Shown here in pieces: positions 6,430-12,043 of a stretch of DNA of 26,188 nucleotides. Source of the stretch: a virus. Both the position numbers and the translations under genes were made by a program. The stretch spans positions 1 to 26,188 of IMG/VR virus record IMGVR_UViG_3300027969_000384; one strand, given 5' to 3'. The first letter of the stretch is position 1, and each line of letters starts with the position of its first letter. The notes under the pieces were generated by a model. The model saw only the letters and a program-made list of their open reading frames with translations, made no database searches and had not been told where the DNA came from.

Positions 6430-6516
6430 TTACCCCAAATAGTGAGTGTGTACGATTACAACAAGGGCCAGATAGGCACCAACTACAATCCCAACTAGCA
6501 AACCTAATAAAAACAT
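6430..6516 (-). CDS. 28-aa single-membrane-segment peptide
   Basis: The first ORF after the promoter at 6544-6572, with AGGAG 6 nt before its ATG. It encodes 28 residues, nearly all hydrophobic (MFLLGLLVGIVVGAYLALVVIV) and ending in HTHYLG: one membrane segment with almost no loop. Position, ribosome binding site and promoter together support translation. Small membrane peptides of this kind in phages often target host membrane proteins or superinfection, but nothing here shows which. Confidence 0.6.
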   Translation of the reverse strand: MFLLGLLVGIVVGAYLALVVIVHTHYLG

Positions 6517-6533
6517 CTCGTGCTCCTCGTTGC

Positions 6534-6574
6534 GTATGTCCATATTATAGCAGTTCGAGCAATACCGGTCAACC
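6534..6574 (-). repeat. Dispersed promoter repeat, copy 2
   Basis: Partner of the repeat at 6218-6258 (34 of 41 identical, same orientation). This copy lies directly after the strong terminator that ends the porin unit, forming a terminator-promoter cassette. Confidence 0.75.
6544..6572 (-). promoter_or_regulatory. Sigma70-like early promoter after terminator
   Basis: TTGACC (6572-6567), 17-nt spacer, TATAAT (6549-6544), with a TGC extended -10. It starts 3 nt beyond the terminator's U-tract and so restarts transcription for the early region below the porin. The predicted start near 6537 leaves about 20 nt of leader before the 28-aa ORF. Confidence 0.88.
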
Positions 6575-6575
6575 C

Positions 6576-6607
6576 CACAAAAAAACCCTGCTCTGGGCAG
6601 GGTTTTT
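6576..6607 (-). terminator. Strong rho-independent terminator after the porin
   Basis: A perfect 11-bp inverted repeat (6581-6591 with 6597-6607; GC core CCCTGC/GCAGGG, 5-nt loop) is followed on the minus strand by a run of Ts. The symmetric A/T arms make it potentially bidirectional. It lies about 40 nt after the porin stop. Confidence 0.9.
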
Positions 6608-6650
6608 GTTGTTTTTCTGCAACTATCTGCTGCAAACTACAGTTGGCAAT

Positions 6651-7550
6651 TTAGAAGTTGTATTCTACGCCCGCACCGTATTGTGTGACATCTGTGGTTG
6701 TGTCGATGAAACTCCAACGAGCATTGAAAGTCAATGCCTTGTTCATTGCATAAGCAACACCTACACCGCGCCCGGTTTTGCCAGTGTCGGTTTCACCGTA
6801 ATTGGCCAGCACACTCAATTGGCTGGTGATTGCTTGGCTTACACCAATGCTCTTACCAGTTGTGCTTACATTAGATGCCACGTCGCTGCTGTACAGACCA
6901 AACACTGTGGTACCAGTACTGGCCAGGTTGTATTTCACACCAATGATATTGCTGGAACTAGAGATGCCATCGTCGTAACGAGCAAAGGTGGCACTGATTG
7001 GTCCTTGTGTATAGTCGATGCTGCCCGATGTGGTATTGGCGGTACCAGCGACTTCGCTGTTGGCCAATTGATAGTTAGCAGTGAATCCAGCGATAGGTGC
7101 GCTGCTCACAAACAATGCGTTCTGAACACGTGACCCTTGTGCATTATGCACAGTGCCCACGATAGTACCATAAGCATTACCAAACGAATCAAAGTTATCT
7201 AATGCACGAACTGCTGAGTGTTTATCACGGCCCATGCCCAAAGAACCCAGATTGTTGCTGAGATCAAATCGAGCAGTGCGGTCGCCTAGTGTAGTAGCAC
7301 TTGGCGCATCTACAGCAACACCAGTTTCGAGAATGGCAGTAGCAGTGATACCACTACCAACATCACCGGTGGCTTTGAATCCCAAGCGAGTGGAATCATT
7401 GGTCAAGCGAGTAAGAGGGCTAGCGGTACCCAGGGTGTATGATTCTTCGTACACACGAACTTTGCCGTAGACGCTGACTTGAGGAGCGGTTTGTGCTGAA
7501 GCAGCACTTGCGGCCAATGCCAGGGCCAAGAGTAAAGCATATTTCTTCAT
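6651..7550 (-). CDS. Outer-membrane porin (Gram-negative general porin type)
   Basis: 299 aa from the ATG at 7550 with AAAGGAAAA upstream. Residues 1-19 are a signal peptide (MKK, a Leu/Ala core, ASA before the cleavage site at Gln20). The mature 280 residues show alternating beta strands, the porin signatures TRLGFKATGDVGSGITATAILE and LGMGRDKH...FDSFGN (constriction-loop region), and a C-terminal Phe after YNF, the outer-membrane insertion signal. This matches general diffusion porins of Burkholderiales-like bacteria, but is shorter than their usual 330-370 aa, consistent with trimmed loops. It follows a virion gene and ends in a strong terminator. No clear promoter is visible upstream. A host porin gene captured by a phage could alter the phage receptor or permeability; that role is inference. 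Codon use looks like its neighbours. Confidence 0.9.
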   Translation of the reverse strand: MKKYALLLALALAASAASAQTAPQVSVYGKVRVYEESYTLGTASPLTRLTNDSTRLGFKATGDVGSGITATAILETGVAVDAPSATTLGDRTARFDLSNNLGSLGMGRDKHSAVRALDNFDSFGNAYGTIVGTVHNAQGSRVQNALFVSSAPIAGFTANYQLANSEVAGTANTTSGSIDYTQGPISATFARYDDGISSSSNIIGVKYNLASTGTTVFGLYSSDVASNVSTTGKSIGVSQAITSQLSVLANYGETDTGKTGRGVGVAYAMNKALTFNARWSFIDTTTDVTQYGAGVEYNF

Positions 7551-7624
7551 GAAGTTTTCCTTTTTAAAAATTGTTAGGTGTGCTTGTGGCACAACATTAC
7601 TTAGTAATAATACTGATATCCTTG

Positions 7625-9562
7625 CTATTTTACGACCAAATTGGCTGCTTCTGCCTCTGAATAGGTACTAGGAATCAGATTTGCCTGTGGCGGAACTGTA
7701 TCTGGTGTACTAGGAATAGTAGTGTCAAATCCTATATTCACCGAACTAAGGAATGCCTCATTACGGCCTTGTCTCAAACAAGCCACTATGGCCTGCCCCC
7801 CTTGTGTGTTGAGATCAGCCACAGTCTCAAGGAATTGACTAGGCCCATTCTCTTCGGTGTCGAGTCCGTAATTAGGTAAGTTTTGTACAAACCCCATAAT
7901 AGGTCCACGACCTGTGGACGGTAATGCACCGATATCGATAGTAGCCAATGATAGATTGGTTCTTTGCCGACTTAGACTCGCAGCCATGTCTGTGAAATTG
8001 GTATTGAGATTGCCACTCTGTGCAGGATAAGAACTTTGGATTCCAGATACTTCAGATGCTGCATTACTGATCAATGCATTCAATGCTGCATCCACATTGC
8101 CATAATTTCCTTCTCCTGGACCAGGAGGGATGACCACATTACCAAGATTACCCACATTATAGTCGCCATTCACCGTGGCTGTCATCCTGTTGTACGTCAC
8201 AATCAATGTGCCAAATATGCCTGCTGTATTCATAGAGTTGATCGTAGTGGTTACATTGGTTAGATCACTGGTAAAAGGTATCCCCACTGCTGCTCCTAAT
8301 AGATCAGTCAATACCAAGGTGCCATTGGGCCCAGAGCCAGTGGCATAATCCGCAGCATAAAATGCTGCCACCGATGCAGGCACGGCTTGTTGCAATGCAG
8401 ATATAGCAGGAAGATCTCTAGTGGTCTCCATGTTACTGAAAGCTGCTGCTAATTGAGGTAAGGTAAGACCACTGACATTTTTAATCTGCTGTAAACTGAC
8501 TTGGATGGCTTTGCTAGCCAAGGCCTGATCTGGTGGCACGATTCTACTCAGGCGTTGATAAGGTATAACAGTGAGACTACCTTGTACCAAAATAAACTGC
8601 GGTAGATAAAATAACAGTTTAGAATTTACCGTTGCTTGATTATTATCGTAAATGGCTCTCAACACCGATGTAGTATCTTGATTATAAACCCGTACTGTGA
8701 GGCTGGGATAACTGTTGGGAAATATCTTCACAGGGTTCAACAAATCCGCCATGGTTTTAATGTATGGTGTGGTCACCCTGAATATAGCCAACACTTGTTC
8801 CAAGTCTGTGCCAGTAATAGTGGTCATAGCCAAGTAGGCTCGTCGTTGTACTGAATCATCTACTTCGGCATCTGGATTGGTCAGTTGATCAATACCACTA
8901 TCGGTGAGTCCTACCTGTGTTAATGCTGTGCTGATGCTGGGAGGTATATTGGTCACTGTGCTTAGTTGACGTAACAATGCTGCCGGAGAGCCAAAATTAC
9001 CTAAATTATTGAGATCAATAAGATTGCCTAATGCAGTGAGATCTGCACCGAATGTTTCCATAGCCAAAGTCACATCAGTTAGACTACCGGTGATCAAACT
9101 ATTCATAGTAGTAAATGTTGATCCTAGGTAAGTCTGGCTGTTGATGCTGCTATTGATATAATCATTGGTGGCGACCACATATCCCTGTGCAGCAGGGAAC
9201 ACCTGAGCAAAAACTGTGGTGCTACCATTACCAAGGTCTTGGGTTGCTTGTGAGTTGATTATACCTGTGAATCCCGACAAGGCGTTGGTACCTAAACTAG
9301 AATAGGCTGCGGGAGTATTGTCGGCCAACGCAGGCACAGTTCCTGTGCAAAATGTGACCATGTAACTTAATGTATTACCGCTAATGTTAGCAGCGGTATT
9401 AGAATAAGCAGCATTGACCGCGGTAAAATATGTCGAAATCAACGAAGTGCTATAGTATGCACTATCTGCCGCTGTCCATGTGTTGGCCACACTCACTCCA
9501 TTATTATTGCTCAGTGTAGCACCGGCAATCATCTGTAACGGGGTTAATACACCAGTGACCAT
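7625..9562 (-). CDS. Large predicted virion (baseplate/tail) structural protein
   Basis: 645 aa starting 2 nt after the PAAR stop, so probably translated with it. Rich in Thr, Ser, Asn, Ala and Leu, with many short hydrophobic repeats, no signal peptide, no membrane segment and few charges, as in phage structural proteins. The N-terminus (VTGVLTPLQMIAGATLSNN) resembles that of large proteins next to PAAR genes in T4-like aquatic phages, as I recall. Its place directly after the spike tip suggests a tail or baseplate component. No catalytic motif recognised; exact role unknown. Confidence 0.65.
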   Translation of the reverse strand: MVTGVLTPLQMIAGATLSNNNGVSVANTWTAADSAYYSTSLISTYFTAVNAAYSNTAANISGNTLSYMVTFCTGTVPALADNTPAAYSSLGTNALSGFTGIINSQATQDLGNGSTTVFAQVFPAAQGYVVATNDYINSSINSQTYLGSTFTTMNSLITGSLTDVTLAMETFGADLTALGNLIDLNNLGNFGSPAALLRQLSTVTNIPPSISTALTQVGLTDSGIDQLTNPDAEVDDSVQRRAYLAMTTITGTDLEQVLAIFRVTTPYIKTMADLLNPVKIFPNSYPSLTVRVYNQDTTSVLRAIYDNNQATVNSKLLFYLPQFILVQGSLTVIPYQRLSRIVPPDQALASKAIQVSLQQIKNVSGLTLPQLAAAFSNMETTRDLPAISALQQAVPASVAAFYAADYATGSGPNGTLVLTDLLGAAVGIPFTSDLTNVTTTINSMNTAGIFGTLIVTYNRMTATVNGDYNVGNLGNVVIPPGPGEGNYGNVDAALNALISNAASEVSGIQSSYPAQSGNLNTNFTDMAASLSRQRTNLSLATIDIGALPSTGRGPIMGFVQNLPNYGLDTEENGPSQFLETVADLNTQGGQAIVACLRQGRNEAFLSSVNIGFDTTIPSTPDTVPPQANLIPSTYSEAEAANLVVK

Positions 9563-9564
9563 GT

Positions 9565-9858
9565 TTATGCGGCGAACACATCAAAGCTGCCAGTGGCTAT
9601 GCGAGTGCATGCAAGTAATGGATCACCTATACGTGCTACAGGACGTCCGTTTACAAAAACTGAACGACTGCCCATAATAATTGGTGCCACATGTGGCGGG
9701 CATACCATTGGAGCCGGTAGCAAATGAGGACTACTGATATCTCCTAGGGCAGCCAAAGGTAACCCATTGACAAATACGTTAGGACTACCTGTGGCAATCA
9801 CATAAGGACTGCAATGTGGTATTCCTATATCACCCAATCTCGCTACTGGTCTTCCCAT
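9565..9858 (-). CDS. PAAR-domain tail spike tip protein
   Basis: 97 aa from the ATG at 9858 (GGAGA 8 nt upstream). PAAR proteins form the sharp metal-containing cone on the VgrG/gp5-type membrane-piercing spike of contractile tails. Seen here: repeated GRPVARLGD / NGRPVARIGD turns, SPNVFVNGLPLA and SRSVFVNG hairpins, and candidate metal ligands His15, Cys16, His45, His56 and Cys83. Length is normal for the family (about 95 aa). It overlaps the previous gene by 29 nt and precedes the large structural gene. Confidence 0.9.
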   Translation of the reverse strand: MGRPVARLGDIGIPHCSPYVIATGSPNVFVNGLPLAALGDISSPHLLPAPMVCPPHVAPIIMGSRSVFVNGRPVARIGDPLLACTRIATGSFDVFAA

Positions 9859-10048
9859 ACGCTTTCTCCATAAGTTGCATAAGACGATCTGGCCAGGCAT
9901 CTATCTCTTCGTGCTGCTGGTGGGTATGCGGCCCTGGAGGAATTTCTGGAATGAATTCTAACACATGGTCTAGATCATCGGGTATGGATTCGTATTGATC
10001 ATACACTTCAATAACATCATGCCGCATGATCACGAACCTATGTCCCAT
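9830..10048 (-). CDS. Small conserved-type phage protein before PAAR
   Basis: 72 aa from the ATG at 10048, or 65 aa from the ATG at 10027. The first ATG lies only 4 nt after a perfect TATAAATA late promoter, so an mRNA from it would be leaderless or start inside the codon; the second ATG has AGG about 10 nt upstream. The sequence (DVIEVYDQYESIPDDLDHVLEFIPEIPPGPHT..QHEEI) is acidic with a Pro-rich middle and a C-terminal helix. It resembles short proteins of T4-like marine phages. Function unknown. Confidence 0.7.
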   Translation of the reverse strand: MGHRFVIMRHDVIEVYDQYESIPDDLDHVLEFIPEIPPGPHTHQQHEEIDAWPDRLMQLMEKAYGKTSSEIG

Positions 10049-10052
10049 ATTG

Positions 10053-10060
10053 TATTTATA
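10053..10060 (-). promoter_or_regulatory. T4-type late promoter TATAAATA
   Basis: Exact match to the T4 late promoter consensus on the minus strand. It precedes the small protein, PAAR and large structural genes, all expected to be late. Confidence 0.75.
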
Positions 10061-10069
10061 GTAGAAAAA

Positions 10070-10360
10070 TCACACCAATTGTATATTGGTGGTGCTTTGC
10101 ATGTATTGGTCAGCAAAGGTTTTATCGCTGGCCACAGCCACGGTCACTGTAGTTTTGCTCAAAGAGATATCTTTGTCTGGTGACACAGTAAACAAATAAG
10201 GCATAAGCCCAGGACCTTTAGCACCCATGGCAATGACCATGGGTTTTGAAAGTTTGTAGTGTGTAGCAGTTTCTTCATTGAGTCTGGCCACTAGTTCCTC
10301 ACCTGATGTGAGTTTGAATGTGACTACTTCATTTGCGCTGACGCCTTTATCTATTAACAT
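10070..10360 (-). CDS. Sm-like-fold candidate phage protein, 96 aa
   Basis: 96 aa; ATG directly abuts the glutaredoxin stop (TAA-ATG). The N-terminal half (GVSANEVVTFKLTSGEELVARLNEETATHYKLSKPMVI) has the strand pattern of a small Sm/Hfq-like barrel: V.F.LTSGEE..A.L.....Y.L..P. The C-terminal half is less defined. Similar proteins occur in T4-like cyanophages, as I recall, without known function. The fold is inferred from pattern only. Confidence 0.75.
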   Translation of the reverse strand: MLIDKGVSANEVVTFKLTSGEELVARLNEETATHYKLSKPMVIAMGAKGPGLMPYLFTVSPDKDISLSKTTVTVAVASDKTFADQYMQSTTNIQLV

Positions 10361-10606
10361 TTAATCTCCGTATCCGCCGGCGGTTTCTTCAATGTATTTT
10401 CTCAGTTCTGTGAATCCGCCAACGTGATTGTTGTTCACAAAAATCTGTGGTACTGCTCTTGCTGTGGGCACTGCTGCCAACAGGTCTTCTCGGGTGTATC
10501 CATGCCCGATTTTCTTTTCTTCGTATGCGATGTTGCGTTGCTCTAATAGAGCTTTGGCTTGGTCGCAGAAGGTACAGTTGTCTTTGCTCCAGACTATGGC
10601 TTTCAT
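10361..10606 (-). CDS. nrdC: Glutaredoxin (NrdC-like)
   Basis: 81 aa thiol-disulfide oxidoreductase that would re-reduce the phage ribonucleotide reductase. Active-site C11-T-F-C14, the cis-Pro motif VPQIF near 52-56 and a GG-F-EL glutathione-site motif (GGFTELRKYI) are all present, so it is a dithiol glutaredoxin and not a CGFS Fe-S type. Length is typical of T4 NrdC-like proteins. The gene follows nrdB by 11 nt with AAGGA upstream, in line with co-expression. Confidence 0.92.
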   Translation of the reverse strand: MKAIVWSKDNCTFCDQAKALLEQRNIAYEEKKIGHGYTREDLLAAVPTARAVPQIFVNNNHVGGFTELRKYIEETAGGYGD

Positions 10607-10617
10607 TTTGTTTTTCC

Positions 10618-11721
10618 TTATAGATTGGGTAGTTGGTCGTAATCGAGACTTTCGCTCATCACGCCAATAACATAGTTAGTTGATTCGTTCTCTTGCAGTG
10701 CAGTTTGTTTCTTCGAAGTATCTGAATGCTTGTTGAACCATGGAATGGGTGTGTTTCTGGGTGCAGGAGATTGATACTTGATACCGATATCTTTAAGTGC
10801 TCCTACTGCTGTGTAATCCACAAAGTCTTTGAGAATATTGGCATTGAGACCAATCACCGGTCCTCGGTTAAACAAATAGTCCGCCCAGTCTTTTTCTTCT
10901 CGTATCACATCCATGTATAACTCGTATACCTCGGCTTCACATTCTGCTTTGGCTTCTGCGAAGCGCGGATCTTCTTTGATCACTTGGTTGATCATAAACG
11001 CTGTCCATTCTTTGTGCAACAGTTCATCCTGCAGGATCAAACTGATGATGTTACCATTACCGATGAAGATTTTGTTCTCCACCATGGCCAGGCTTGTGGC
11101 AAACGATACCATAAAACGGAATGCCTCTAGTGCGTAACTTGCGTGTAGTGCCATCCAAATTGCCCGGATGTGACTTTTTTCATTTACTGTTTTAGGATTG
11201 ATCTCTTTGAAGCAATTGAGTTCGTGCAGTTTATCATAGTAGTTGCCCACCGAACTTGCCATGTCAACGATCTCTTGTGTGTCGTGAATGGTGTTGAACA
11301 CTTCTTTGGGCACATTGTAAATATTGCGGATGATATGACTGTAACTGCGGCTATGGATGTTGGTCTCAAAGAAACTCCAGTTATACATCAAGGCTTCCAG
11401 TTCAGGCAGGCTCACACAGGGTGTGAATACCTGTGCTGGACCACGACCTTGTAAACTATCCAAGGCTGTTTGCCGCAATAGGTTTGAGGTGAAGATATGC
11501 TTCACAGCATCACTTGCATCTTTGAAGTCGTTGGCATCTTTGCTGAGACTAATCTCTTCAGGTACCCAAAAGAACCCACGAGCGGTCTGTTCGATCTTTT
11601 GTATCTTGTTGTATTTGACTTCTTCGAATCGTTGGATGGTAACTGGGCCCTCGGGGTCCAAGAACATCTTGCGATTGAGATAGTCTGTTTTTGTTGTTAG
11701 GTTGTATTGTGCTTTTGACAT
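10618..11721 (-). CDS. nrdB: Ribonucleotide reductase small subunit (class Ia, NrdB)
   Basis: 367 aa, as E. coli and T4 NrdB (about 375-390). It carries the diiron-tyrosyl radical that drives dNTP synthesis with NrdA. Visible ligands and radical Tyr: Asp88 (TALDSLQGR), Glu119 and His123 (ETNIHSRSY), Tyr127, Glu199 (LEAFRFMV), Glu233 and His236 (QDELLHKEW). Other spacings equal E. coli NrdB, but Glu119-His123 has one residue more than the E-x-x-H of E. coli and T4. The C-terminus (SLDYDQLPNL) is the usual NrdA-binding tail. The ribosome binding site is weak; translation probably follows from the small gene 1 nt upstream. Confidence 0.95.
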   Translation of the reverse strand: MSKAQYNLTTKTDYLNRKMFLDPEGPVTIQRFEEVKYNKIQKIEQTARGFFWVPEEISLSKDANDFKDASDAVKHIFTSNLLRQTALDSLQGRGPAQVFTPCVSLPELEALMYNWSFFETNIHSRSYSHIIRNIYNVPKEVFNTIHDTQEIVDMASSVGNYYDKLHELNCFKEINPKTVNEKSHIRAIWMALHASYALEAFRFMVSFATSLAMVENKIFIGNGNIISLILQDELLHKEWTAFMINQVIKEDPRFAEAKAECEAEVYELYMDVIREEKDWADYLFNRGPVIGLNANILKDFVDYTAVGALKDIGIKYQSPAPRNTPIPWFNKHSDTSKKQTALQENESTNYVIGVMSESLDYDQLPNL

Positions 11722-11722
11722 T

Positions 11723-12034
11723 TTATTTTTCTATTATTTCGATTGAAAATATTACACCGGTTTCTTTGATCCATTTATCCCAATATATCTGCCAGGTAGG
11801 ATCTGTGGGTTTACCGATATCTAGTGTAGTTTTATCTTTCCATTCATATCCTACTTCAGGAACTAATGTTAACAACCCATCGTCTATCAACTGTTGTCTA
11901 AATGCTAATTGCCTCGACTGAGATTGTGCAAATTCATCTTGCTCTGCCGGTGTCAAGGTTTTGATCCAAGATGGAAATTGTATCGGGGTTGTTCCTTCGG
12001 GCCATGTGTATACAAATTTTGAAATTACTCCCAT
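11723..12034 (-). CDS. Unknown 103-aa protein between nrdA and nrdB
   Basis: 103 aa with TTAGGA 8 nt before the ATG. Trp-rich (YTWPEGTTPIQFPSWI, PTWQIYWDKWIKE) with a central Gln/Glu helix (PAEQDEFAQSQSRQLAFRQQLIDDG). No known domain, signal or membrane segment. It ends 1 nt before nrdB. Insertions between nrdA and nrdB in phages are often homing endonucleases, but no LAGLIDADG, GIY-YIG or HNH motif is present. It may be a small accessory or virion protein. Confidence 0.7.
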   Translation of the reverse strand: MGVISKFVYTWPEGTTPIQFPSWIKTLTPAEQDEFAQSQSRQLAFRQQLIDDGLLTLVPEVGYEWKDKTTLDIGKPTDPTWQIYWDKWIKETGVIFSIEIIEK

Positions 12035-12043
12035 GTTTATTTC

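Noticed and set aside
5994-7133. Plus-strand open frame of 379 codons
   Set aside because: It runs antisense across the porin, the terminator, both repeated promoters and several small genes, has no ribosome binding site or recognisable domain, and every supported gene in the window is on the other strand.
7596-7608. 13-bp palindrome ATTACTTAGTAAT upstream of the porin
   Set aside because: Could be an operator or weak stem, but it is AT-rich, single-copy as far as I can see, and has no U-tract or clear promoter beside it.
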